NCBI GenBank assembly: GCA_903822525.1
Contig: CAIJPI010000143.1
Coordinates: 1-45,260, forward strand
DNA length: 45,260 bases
Direction: 5' to 3'
From: an uncultured Bacteroidales bacterium
GTDB taxonomy: Bacteria > Bacteroidota > Bacteroidia > Bacteroidales > UBA4417
A program made the translations under genes and the position numbers. The notes beneath the pieces were generated by a model that made no database searches, was not told where the DNA came from, and was given only the letters and a program-made list of their open reading frames with translations. Shown piece after piece: positions 16,563 through 23,995 of this stretch. Each line of letters starts with the position of its first letter. The first letter of the stretch is position 1.

Positions 16563-18665
16563 TTAGTTCTTTAATCCCAGGCTAAGCATAACCGGTGAAC
16601 CGGGGAGTATCCTGCTTCCCGGAGCCAGCGACTGCTGTTTTACAAGCCCCACGCCAGTTATCGTTACGGTAAGTCCCAGTTTTTCGAGCAGGTAAACAGC
16701 ATCTCTGGCGCCCATCCCAACCACACTGGGCAGGGTTTCCTGATTCTCGGCAACAGCGGCAAACCTGATACCTGAGCTATCGGAGACCTGTGTGCCCCAT
16801 TCGCCAACCGGGCCTATATCCGCCTTGTAACCCAGCCATTGGCTCAGGTAGCGGATATCCTGTGTGTAGCCGGCTTTCAAAGGATTAGTGCGAAGAGTAT
16901 TTGTTGTATCAACCCAGTTCATGCCTACATCAGGGTCAGTAGCGTAAATGCGGTCGGCAATTTCGCGGAATACAGGTGCTGAAATAGTTCCGCCATAATA
17001 ACCGCCAACTGAAGGATTGTTAATTACAACGATGCATGAGTATTTTGGGTTATCGGCCGGGAAGTATCCGACAAATGATCCTTTGTAGTTTGTTTTGTTG
17101 TAACCGCCGCTGTTTTGCGCTACCTGGGCTGTTCCTGTTTTACCGGCAACTTTATAAATAGGATTTTTAAGGGCTGAGCCGGTTCCATGATCCACCACAG
17201 CCTCAAGCATAATCCTGGCCATGTCAATGGCCTCTTTTGATGCAATCTTTGGGTTTATAACCTGGGTTTTGAATGTCTTGACAGGCATTCCTGCATTGCG
17301 GACTTCTTTAACAAAATGAGGCTTAACCATAACACCCTCATTGGCTACTGCATTATAAAATGTAAGGATTTGAAGAGGGGTAAGAGCCACTTCGTATCCT
17401 ATCGACATCCATGGAAGCGACGAATTCGACCATAGGCCGTCTTTAGTCCCAAGAATTTGCGGCCGGCCTTCTCCTTTTATCTCAAGCCCGAGTTTCTTAT
17501 TTACACTGAAGCTGTGCAATCGATCGACAAAAGCTTGTGGGTTTGCAGCATAAGCCCTGTAGATAATTTTTGAAATGCCAACATTCGACGATTTCTCAAA
17601 AGCTTGCTGTACGGTCATAACTCCTCCACCCAGGTGAGAGTCTTTCATTGTGCGCCGGCCATACTGGGTTGTGCCGCCGGTTACATCAACTATATCGGTA
17701 AGTTTGGCTTTCCCGTCTTCGAAAGCAGCAAGTAAGGAGAAGAGTTTAAAGGTTGATCCGGGTTCGGTGCTTTCGCCAATGGCATAGTTGTACAACTCTT
17801 CGTAGGTGCCGTCTTTAGTCCGGCCCAGATTGGCAATAGCCCTGACTTCACCTGTTTTAACTTCCATCAGGATTGCGCAACCATGGTCAGCCTGGTTTAC
17901 TTCAAGCTGTCTTAAGAGTGCTTCCTCTGCTACATCCTGTATATTGATATCGATGGTTGTAATAATATCGGCTCCGTTAACAGGGTCAATTTCATTGCTC
18001 CTGTTCATAGGGCGCCAGTTCCCATCAGGAATGCGTTGGTAAAGCTTCTTGCCTGCCATACCCTGCATCTCGCTGTTGAAAGCACTTTCGATGCCTACAT
18101 TATTTGAATTTCCGTCCTTAAACCAGCCTAATGTGCGGTACCCCAAATGATCGTAAGGATAAACCCTTTTATTCTGAACCGTTGTAATTAAGCCACCACT
18201 GTTTTTGCCAATCCTGAAAATCGGGAATTTCCTAAGTGCTTTGAGCTGATCGAAATTGGCTTTCCGCTTGATTAGCAGGTAACGATTCTTGTTGATGCGT
18301 CCCTTTACCAGCAGCGATTTGTATTCCTGTCGGGTTTTATCATGGAAATACGTCGACAGGCTGATAGCCAGCGAATCTACATTGTTTTCGAAAGTGGTAT
18401 CTGCAATAAGCGGTGAAGCTGCGTCCATGCGGACTTCGAACAGCGGAACAGACGTAGCCAGCATTTCGCCGTTAACATCATAAATATTTCCTCTGTTTGG
18501 TTCAATATTAAAATATTTGAGCGAAAGCTTCTCGGCTTTAGCCTTCCACATTTCACCTTCCACCAGTTGAATATAAAGGATCTTAGCGAGAATAGCCAGG
18601 CCTACGACAAACATAAAGCCATAAACCAGGTACACACGCGTAAGTATTGATTTCCTTGAATCCAT
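16563..18665 (-). CDS. ftsI: Division-specific peptidoglycan transpeptidase with PASTA domain (FtsI/PBP3)
   Basis: Class B penicillin-binding protein, 700 residues, anchored by one N-terminal helix (about 10-32) with the catalytic domain in the periplasm. After the dimerisation domain (about 55-200) comes the transpeptidase: active-site Ser304 in STFK, the SSN triad element near 367 and KTG at 509-511. The tail (about 640-697) is a PASTA domain (LPSVVGMGARDAVYLLEKLG start), and the protein is longer than the ~590 residues of the Escherichia coli enzyme partly because of it. It cross-links septal peptidoglycan made by FtsW. It follows ftsL by 18 bp. Confidence 0.95.
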   Translation of the reverse strand: MDSRKSILTRVYLVYGFMFVVGLAILAKILYIQLVEGEMWKAKAEKLSLKYFNIEPNRGNIYDVNGEMLATSVPLFEVRMDAASPLIADTTFENNVDSLAISLSTYFHDKTRQEYKSLLVKGRINKNRYLLIKRKANFDQLKALRKFPIFRIGKNSGGLITTVQNKRVYPYDHLGYRTLGWFKDGNSNNVGIESAFNSEMQGMAGKKLYQRIPDGNWRPMNRSNEIDPVNGADIITTIDINIQDVAEEALLRQLEVNQADHGCAILMEVKTGEVRAIANLGRTKDGTYEELYNYAIGESTEPGSTFKLFSLLAAFEDGKAKLTDIVDVTGGTTQYGRRTMKDSHLGGGVMTVQQAFEKSSNVGISKIIYRAYAANPQAFVDRLHSFSVNKKLGLEIKGEGRPQILGTKDGLWSNSSLPWMSIGYEVALTPLQILTFYNAVANEGVMVKPHFVKEVRNAGMPVKTFKTQVINPKIASKEAIDMARIMLEAVVDHGTGSALKNPIYKVAGKTGTAQVAQNSGGYNKTNYKGSFVGYFPADNPKYSCIVVINNPSVGGYYGGTISAPVFREIADRIYATDPDVGMNWVDTTNTLRTNPLKAGYTQDIRYLSQWLGYKADIGPVGEWGTQVSDSSGIRFAAVAENQETLPSVVGMGARDAVYLLEKLGLTVTITGVGLVKQQSLAPGSRILPGSPVMLSLGLKN

Positions 18666-18683
18666 CGGGTTTTTTTATTCTCT

Positions 18684-19121
18684 TTAGTTTTTAATCTGCT
18701 GGTCAATCAGGATTTTACGGGGCGGGCTTTTCGACTCTTTCAAACCCCTGTTCAGTAGTCTTTTGGCAATCTCGGTCTGACGTGTGGTTTGCATCAGTTT
18801 CGACTTAGTGTTGATATATTCGAAACGTTGCTCCTCAATCTGTTTTTTTGTCTTGCTGATACTTATAATGGAACGGTTGGCATAATTTGAATTAAAAATG
18901 TAAAGCATTCCAATGCCTGTCAGGAATAACAGGAAAGGCAGAAGCCTGATTACTTTGTCGCGAACCAGGAAGGAACCTTCGAGTATGCTTTTTATCTTGT
19001 TTCCCGAAGGATTCTCTTTCTTATTGCGTTTCTTAGCTGGCTCAGCCTGAGCCGGCTGGGTTTTTGGCTCGTTTGCAACTTCTTCTGCAACTGTATTTAT
19101 TGTATTGCGGGTTTCGTTCAT
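18684..19121 (-). CDS. ftsL: FtsL-like division protein
   Basis: 145 residues with an N-terminal cytoplasmic part rich in Lys, Glu, Pro and Ala, a single membrane helix (about 58-78, containing LLPFLLFLTGIGMLYIF), and a short periplasmic coiled-coil-like segment (SKTKKQIEEQRFEYINTKSK). This is the FtsL layout, and the gene lies in the usual slot between rsmH and ftsI. The sequence itself is too variable for a call without context. It overlaps rsmH by four bases (ATGA), so translation is probably coupled. Confidence 0.85.
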   Translation of the reverse strand: MNETRNTINTVAEEVANEPKTQPAQAEPAKKRNKKENPSGNKIKSILEGSFLVRDKVIRLLPFLLFLTGIGMLYIFNSNYANRSIISISKTKKQIEEQRFEYINTKSKLMQTTRQTEIAKRLLNRGLKESKSPPRKILIDQQIKN

Positions 19122-20017
19122 ACTACTGGTTTTTGAGCGATTCGCAATTTTGCACTCCTCGAACGAGGATTGCTTTTCAATTCAGCATCAGCCGGAGTTA
19201 TAGGCTTGCGAGTTATTACTTTTAACGGGGTGATAATATTTCCAAAAAAATCTTTTTCCGGTATGCCTTCAAAATTTCCGGTTTTCATATAGTTTTTAAC
19301 AAGGCGGTCTTCGAGCGAATGATAGGAGATAACCACCAGCCTTCCGCCCGGTTTCAATGCATCAGCACATTGTTTCAGCATAGCCTGAAGGGCACCCATC
19401 TCATCATTAATTTCGATACGGATAGCCTGAAAAACCTGCGCCAGGTATTTGCTTTCGTAATTGGCAGGAATACACTGTTTTATTGCTTCTTTCAGTTCGC
19501 TGGTTGTGGTGATAGGATTTGTTCGTGACTGAGTAATGGCTGATGCAAGCTGCCTGGCATTTGATATTTCTCCGAACAGTTTGAATACAGAGCACAGCTT
19601 TTCTTCAGGATATGTATTCACCATATGGGCAGCTGTAACGCCTTGGTTACGTGCCATCCGCATATCGAGCGGACCTTCGAAACGGGTGGCGAATCCGCGT
19701 CCCGGAGTGTCGATCTGGTGCGATGAAATGCCCAGATCAGCTAATATGCCATCCAGTGGAAATGCTTTGTGAAGACGAAGGAAGTTTTTAAGGTAGCGGA
19801 AGTTTTCATTTACCAGAGTGAAGCGCTCATCCTCAAAGGTATTCTGAAGTGCATCTTCATCCTGATCAAAAGCAATCAGACGCCCGCCTGCATCCAGTTT
19901 ATTTAATATCTCACGCGAATGCCCTCCCCCACCGAAAGTAACATCAGCATAAATCCCTGACGGATTGATGCCGAGGCCTTCAATACACTCATGCAATAAT
20001 GCGGGTTGGTGGTACAT
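19118..20017 (-). CDS. rsmH: 16S rRNA (cytosine(1402)-N(4))-methyltransferase RsmH
   Basis: SAM-dependent methyltransferase (old name MraW) acting on C1402 of 16S rRNA. 299 residues. It begins MYHQPALLHECIEGL, with the SAM-binding loop DVTFGGGGHSREIL near 25, FDQDEDAL near 50, ADLGISSHQIDTPGRGF near 95, DMRMARNQG near 117, the family motif ARQLASAI near 152, FQAIRIEINDE near 195, VVISYHSLEDRLVK near 228 and the basic end NPRSRSAKLR. Second gene of the dcw operon, seven bases after mraZ. Confidence 0.97.
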   Translation of the reverse strand: MYHQPALLHECIEGLGINPSGIYADVTFGGGGHSREILNKLDAGGRLIAFDQDEDALQNTFEDERFTLVNENFRYLKNFLRLHKAFPLDGILADLGISSHQIDTPGRGFATRFEGPLDMRMARNQGVTAAHMVNTYPEEKLCSVFKLFGEISNARQLASAITQSRTNPITTTSELKEAIKQCIPANYESKYLAQVFQAIRIEINDEMGALQAMLKQCADALKPGGRLVVISYHSLEDRLVKNYMKTGNFEGIPEKDFFGNIITPLKVITRKPITPADAELKSNPRSRSAKLRIAQKPVV

Positions 20018-20024
20018 CCGGGTT

Positions 20025-20489
20025 TCATTCGTTGAGGTTAATATTCCCTAATATCTCCTCTGCTAGGTCGGGGAAATTAGTCTGGGTGCTGCTCACTACT
20101 GCTTCGTAGCTTGCTTGATCCCAAATTTCAATGCAATCCATTTTGGCTGTAACCACAATATCACCCGTAATTCCTGCAAAAACAGCAAGGTCGCGTGGAA
20201 TAAGTAACCTGCCGGTGCCGTCAATTTCGAGTTCTTTTAACCCGGCATTGTAAGCCCTGATAAAATCGTTGTGTTTCTTGTTAAACCGGTTCAGCTTACT
20301 GATTATCTTCCGGTTGAGCTCATCCCAGTTGGTTTTGGGGTAAAGTTCAAGGCAGGTGCTGAAAATGCTGCGTTTTACTACAAACCCTTCATTCAATGAG
20401 GCATTTACCTGGTTCTTCAATGCAACCGGAAGCATAAATCTTCCTTTTGCATCAACCCGGCATATGTGTTCTCCTTGTAAGGGTATCAT
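20025..20489 (-). CDS. mraZ: Transcriptional regulator / division protein MraZ
   Basis: 154 residues with two tandem SpoVT/AbrB-like MraZ domains. The first (about 4-55) includes HICRVDAKGRFMLPVALK. The second (about 80-125) includes ELEIDGTGRLLIPRDL. MraZ is known in several bacteria to bind repeats in front of its own operon and repress it. It is the first gene of the operon here. The ATG at 20489 is preceded by AGGAG with very short spacing, and the likely binding repeats lie 36-66 bp upstream. Confidence 0.95.
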   Translation of the reverse strand: MIPLQGEHICRVDAKGRFMLPVALKNQVNASLNEGFVVKRSIFSTCLELYPKTNWDELNRKIISKLNRFNKKHNDFIRAYNAGLKELEIDGTGRLLIPRDLAVFAGITGDIVVTAKMDCIEIWDQASYEAVVSSTQTNFPDLAEEILGNINLNE

Positions 20490-20524
20490 GGCTCCTGTTA
20501 TTTATGCGGTAAATTTACAGTGGA

Positions 20525-20555
20525 TTTCCCACTTTTAACCACATTTTACCACTTT
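20525..20555 (-). promoter_or_regulatory. Probable MraZ operator: three GTGG boxes at 10-bp spacing
   Basis: On the minus strand three direct repeats, AGTGGTAAAA, TGTGGTTAAA and AGTGGGAAAT, follow one another with exactly 10-bp periodicity (plus-strand CCAC at 20529-20532, 20539-20542 and 20549-20552). They lie immediately upstream of mraZ. Known MraZ sites are repeats with a GTGG/TGGGA core and about one helical turn spacing (TGGGAN in enterobacteria, AAAGTG in mollicutes), so these boxes fit well. The TAAATTTA just downstream (about 20511-20518) could be a weak -7 element overlapped by the repressor. Confidence 0.75.
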
Positions 20556-20740
20556 TTTTTATTAACAACACACAGAATGCCTATTAATAAAGGGATTCAG
20601 GAAAAAAATATCTTGAAATAGCTGATAACTAAGGATAGTTAGTTAATTATTCTGTATCAGTAATACCTTTATGCATTATTGAGCATGATTTTTTAATAAA
20701 TTGTTAGATATTGTATATTATATATGTCCCCGGAATTCCT

Positions 20741-20748
20741 TAATTTTG
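20741..20748 (+). promoter_or_regulatory. Putative -7 element of the acyltransferase pair
   Basis: TAATTTTG matches the Bacteroidota primary-sigma -7 consensus TAnnTTTG and lies 41 bp before the ATG at 20790. No good -33 TTG is found 19-21 bp upstream, so only half of the promoter is supported. Confidence 0.4.
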
Positions 20749-20789
20749 CATTACCGTCAATTACATAATTCCCGTTGTTTAATCATAGT

Positions 20790-21653
20790 ATGGAAGATCA
20801 GCCTGTTAGCAGTCAGAATGGAAAGCCTTTTCTTGATCTTGAGAGTGTACTTGCAAATAAAAATCCGCGATTACTCAGAATTTTGCCACGCTTCATATTG
20901 AATTACCTGAAAAAAGTGATTCATCAGGATGATCTTAACGAAATAGTCAGGGTAAACCACGACAAGGAAGGTCTTGATTTTTTAGAGGCTTGCCTTACAG
21001 GATTTGGAGTTAATATAGTTTTTCACGGTCTTGAGAATATTCCTGCCAAAGGTCGGTGGACTGTCGCCTCGAATCACCCACTGGGCGGTCTCGACGGAAT
21101 GGCGCTGATGTGGGTTGTTGGTAAAGTAAGGAAGGATATTGTCTTTCCGGTAAATGACCTGCTCATGAATATCCCTAACCTGACCGGCCTATTTATACCT
21201 ATCAATAAAGTGGGTTCAAACGCAAGCAATGTCCGGATTATTGACAACACTTTTGCATCCGACAAAGCCATGTTGTATTTTCCGGCAGGATTATGTTCGC
21301 GCAAACAGAAAAATACCATTTGCGATCTCGAATGGAAGAAGAGTTTTATTACCCGGTCGAGGTCGCATAAAAGAGATATTATTCCTTGTTTTATAAATGG
21401 TCGGAATTCAGGCTGGTTTTATAATCTGGCCCGTATCAGGGCTTTTCTCGGAATAAAGGCGAATATAGAGATGCTGTACCTGGTGGATGAAATGTTCAGG
21501 CAGCGCGATAAAAAAATTGTGATTACTTTTGGGAAACCAATTTCTTATACTATCTTTGATAAAAAGAAAACAGATTTAGCCTGGGCGCAGAAACTGAAAA
21601 ATCATGTGTATGATCTGGGTAAAAACAAGGAAAACTCGTTTATAGCTGATTAA
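20790..21653 (+). CDS. Lyso-aminolipid O-acyltransferase (PlsC/OlsA/GlsA-like)
   Basis: 287 residues from the ATG at 20790; the frame also contains a TTG 15 bases upstream. It has the PlsC-type acyltransferase core: SNHPLGGLDGMALM near 94-107, FPVNDLLMNIP near 122, the IPINKVGSNASN region, and YFPAGLCSRK near 168, where family members have FPEG. The His-Asp motif reads NHPLGGLD, giving HX5D instead of the textbook HX4D. The gene is followed after 12 bp by an OlsB/GlsB-type N-acyltransferase. In Bacteroides, such an adjacent pair (GlsA/GlsB) makes glycine lipids: GlsB N-acylates glycine and GlsA adds the second acyl chain. That role is inferred here from family and neighbourhood. A general lysophosphatidate acyltransferase is the alternative. 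Confidence 0.75.
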   Translation: MEDQPVSSQNGKPFLDLESVLANKNPRLLRILPRFILNYLKKVIHQDDLNEIVRVNHDKEGLDFLEACLTGFGVNIVFHGLENIPAKGRWTVASNHPLGGLDGMALMWVVGKVRKDIVFPVNDLLMNIPNLTGLFIPINKVGSNASNVRIIDNTFASDKAMLYFPAGLCSRKQKNTICDLEWKKSFITRSRSHKRDIIPCFINGRNSGWFYNLARIRAFLGIKANIEMLYLVDEMFRQRDKKIVITFGKPISYTIFDKKKTDLAWAQKLKNHVYDLGKNKENSFIAD

Positions 21654-21665
21654 AATTTGAATGCA

Positions 21666-22589
21666 ATGCAGGAGATAATTGACGCAATTGATAAAAATTT
21701 AATAGAGAAAGAACTCACTCCCGAAAGGTTTGTAAAACCTACAAATAGCGGGAATAATGAGATTTATATTGTGTCGTACCATAATGCTCCCAACGTTACA
21801 CGGGAAATAGGCCGCTTACGTGAAATCACATTTCGCGATGCAGGCGGAGGCACTGGCTTGGACTGCGACCTCGATGAATTCGATACCGACCACGAAAATC
21901 CGTTTCATCAGCTCCTGGTATGGGATCCTCGCGAAAAAGAAATAATCGGTGGGTACAGGTTTATACATGGGAAAACCCTCACGAAGAATATAAATGGCGT
22001 TATCAATACGCCAACCAGTGAGCTTTTTCAAATGTCGGATCAGTTTATTGAAAACTATCTTCCTTATACCATTGAACTGGGACGTTCGTTTGTTCAGCCC
22101 AATTATCAGCCTACAGTGAATCTGCGTAAAGGGATGTATGCCCTCGATAATATCTGGAACGGGTTAGGTGCCATTCTGATTCAAAATCCTGATGTGAGGT
22201 ATTATTTTGGAAAAATAACCATGTATCCTCATTTTAATGTTGAAGCACGGGATCTGATTCTTTATTTCATGAAGAAATATTTCGGCGATAAAAACAGTAT
22301 GGTTTATCCTCATGAACCCCTTTCAATAAACACTAATGAAGACTTTTTAGCAGCTCAGTTCAATGAGGGCTCTTACGAAAAAGATTATAAAATCCTGGTT
22401 CAGCTGGTACGTCAAAGGAATGAAAATGTACCCCCGCTGGTAAATGCCTATATGAATTTGTCCTCTACCATGCTTTACTTTGGAACCTCACTAAACCCGG
22501 GATTTGGAAATGTTGAGGAATCAGGTATTCTGATAACCCTCGAAGATATATACGATATCAAAAAGGACAGGCACATGAGTATGCCATAA
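21666..22589 (+). CDS. GNAT-fold N-acyltransferase (OlsB/GlsB-like, hemolysin-type)
   Basis: 307 residues from the first in-frame ATG (21666); a TTG at 21657 is the only longer start. It has the acetyltransferase-5 pattern: REIGRLREITFRDAGGG near 45, CDLDEFDTDH, LVWDPREKEIIGGYRF near 86, IELGRSFVQPNYQ near 138, LWNGLG-like IWNGLGAIL near 165, and YYFGKITMYPHFN near 180. Family members use acyl-carrier-protein-bound acyl groups to N-acylate ornithine (OlsB) or glycine (GlsB). The preceding gene is the matching O-acyltransferase, so the two probably form one aminolipid pathway. Which amino acid is used cannot be read from the sequence. Confidence 0.78.
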   Translation: MQEIIDAIDKNLIEKELTPERFVKPTNSGNNEIYIVSYHNAPNVTREIGRLREITFRDAGGGTGLDCDLDEFDTDHENPFHQLLVWDPREKEIIGGYRFIHGKTLTKNINGVINTPTSELFQMSDQFIENYLPYTIELGRSFVQPNYQPTVNLRKGMYALDNIWNGLGAILIQNPDVRYYFGKITMYPHFNVEARDLILYFMKKYFGDKNSMVYPHEPLSINTNEDFLAAQFNEGSYEKDYKILVQLVRQRNENVPPLVNAYMNLSSTMLYFGTSLNPGFGNVEESGILITLEDIYDIKKDRHMSMP

Positions 22590-22624
22590 TAAGTTGATCG
22601 GAACAGTTTGTAAGCAGCAATTTA

Positions 22625-22666
22625 CTGGAATCTGGAATCTGGAAACTGGCACCCGGCACTTGGCAC
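22625..22666. repeat. Heptanucleotide tandem repeat (6 units)
   Basis: Six contiguous 7-bp units: CTGGAAT, CTGGAAT, CTGGAAA, CTGGCAC, CCGGCAC, TTGGCAC. The unit drifts from CTGGAAT to YTGGCAC while the register is kept. It is followed by a T-run (22669-22676). It lies between the N-acyltransferase gene and engB, outside any frame that I believe is coding. Confidence 0.8.
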
Positions 22667-22722
22667 ATTTTTTTTAACACATTTCTTCTTCTTTTTATCC
22701 CAATACCCATAACCCATTTAGT

Positions 22723-23346
22723 ATGAACAACCGCAGGGCAGCTTTTATGATAAGTGCCGCCGATGTAACAGGCTGTCCGCAGCCACGGTTACCTGAATAC
22801 GCATTCTTCGGTCGTTCGAATGTTGGCAAATCCTCGCTTATTAACATGATAACCGGGGTTAAATCCCTGGCGCGCACCTCTTCAACTCCTGGTAAAACGC
22901 AGTTGCTGAATTATTATATGGTTGATGAAGATACCTGGTACCTGGTTGATCTTCCCGGCTATGGCTATGCCAAGGTCTCAAAAAAATCGCGGCGTAACTG
23001 GGAAAAGATCATCCGCGAATACCTGGTGCAACGCGAATCGTTGGTATATACTTTTGTACTGGTCGATACGCGGCATGAACCTCAGAAAAGCGACCTCGAC
23101 CTAATAAACTGGATGGGGGAGCAGGGGTTGCCATTTTGCCTTGTGTTTACAAAAGCCGACAAAATTTCACGAAATGCTGTTCGCAAGAATGTGGAAGAAT
23201 ATAAAAAAGTGCTGTCAGAAAAATGGGAGGAACTTCCGCCTGTTTTTATCACTTCATCAAATTCAGGCGAAGGGAAAAGCGAAATAAATGCTTTTATAGC
23301 TCTTTCCAATACCGAGCATGCTGCACTGATTCCACAGAAACCATAA
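22723..23346 (+). CDS. engB: Ribosome biogenesis GTPase EngB (YihA/YsxC)
   Basis: 207 residues, usual size. Single TRAFAC-class GTPase domain: G1 GRSNVGKSS starting at residue 30, a Thr-containing G2 near SSTPGKTQ (57-62), G3 DLPGYGYAKVS near 76, G4 TKADK near 145, and G5-like TSSNSGEG near 185. EngB acts in large ribosomal subunit assembly. It has a 133-bp upstream gap with a heptanucleotide repeat and is convergent with the biotin carrier gene. Confidence 0.95.
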   Translation: MNNRRAAFMISAADVTGCPQPRLPEYAFFGRSNVGKSSLINMITGVKSLARTSSTPGKTQLLNYYMVDEDTWYLVDLPGYGYAKVSKKSRRNWEKIIREYLVQRESLVYTFVLVDTRHEPQKSDLDLINWMGEQGLPFCLVFTKADKISRNAVRKNVEEYKKVLSEKWEELPPVFITSSNSGEGKSEINAFIALSNTEHAALIPQKP

Positions 23347-23413
23347 TTTCACAGTTCTTGTTTCTTATTCCGCAGCCGGGCCCCAAAAGGATCTTTTGAC
23401 GCAAGCATAAAAA

Positions 23414-23468
23414 AATGGTTTTCAACAGTTTATTCCCTTTTAAAGGAGAAAAACCATTGAAAACCATT
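23414..23468. repeat. Nested inverted repeat between convergent genes
   Basis: Perfect 12-bp arms AATGGTTTTCAA (23414-23425) and TTGAAAACCATT (23457-23468), with an inner CCTTT-T-AAAGG palindrome in the loop (about 23436-23446). It lies between the engB stop and the biotin-carrier stop, which converge. It may work as a transcription barrier, but a clean T-run is missing on both sides. Confidence 0.6.
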
Positions 23469-23490
23469 AAGTTTTCCGGTTCGTAAAAGC

Positions 23491-23874
23491 TTATTTATAC
23501 AGTATCAGAACCTGGTTTTTGGGAACCATATCGCCTTCCTTTATATAAATCTCAGCAATTGTTCTGTTCTCATCCGCAAAAATGCTGTTGATCATTTTCA
23601 TTGCTTCCAGGTCAATCAGCTTATCGCCTTCTTTAACCTTTTTTCCTTTGGATGTGTATATCTTTTTGATAGTTCCCGGGATAAATGAGAGCACTTTTTT
23701 AGGGTCGACCGGCTCATAAGGCTTCCTGTTCAGAAACTTTTTAGTCAGCCTGGTTTTGTATTTCACATCCTCAATTAATAAGGTTTGAAATACTTCATTT
23801 CCGAAATTTTCGGGTGTCTCATCTGATTTTATATCTTTTAAATTCAGACTCTTTGACTTATCATCTTTTGGCAT
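23491..23874 (-). CDS. Biotin carboxyl carrier protein of an acyl-CoA carboxylase
   Basis: 127 residues from the ATG at 23874 (a TTG two codons upstream is less likely). The C-terminal ~70 residues are a biotinyl/lipoyl domain: IPGTIKKIYTSKGKKVKEGD, then the biotinylation motif EAMKM with Lys93 as the modified residue, and the closing IYIKEGDMVPKNQVLILY. The N-terminal ~55 residues are Lys/Asp-rich, probably a flexible arm. It follows the carboxylase beta gene after 121 bp on the same strand. It should carry CO2 between a biotin carboxylase (not in this window) and the carboxyltransferase encoded next door. Confidence 0.85.
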   Translation of the reverse strand: MPKDDKSKSLNLKDIKSDETPENFGNEVFQTLLIEDVKYKTRLTKKFLNRKPYEPVDPKKVLSFIPGTIKKIYTSKGKKVKEGDKLIDLEAMKMINSIFADENRTIAEIYIKEGDMVPKNQVLILYK

Positions 23875-23995
23875 AATCAAGTTTATTAGTTGGACAACGA
23901 CTGAAAAAAGGATGAGGTGTAAATACTGTTTTATTCCTGTGGAATGTCACCCTGACCGGAATCAGGATCAGCTAACTCTTACACCTTGCATGGAA

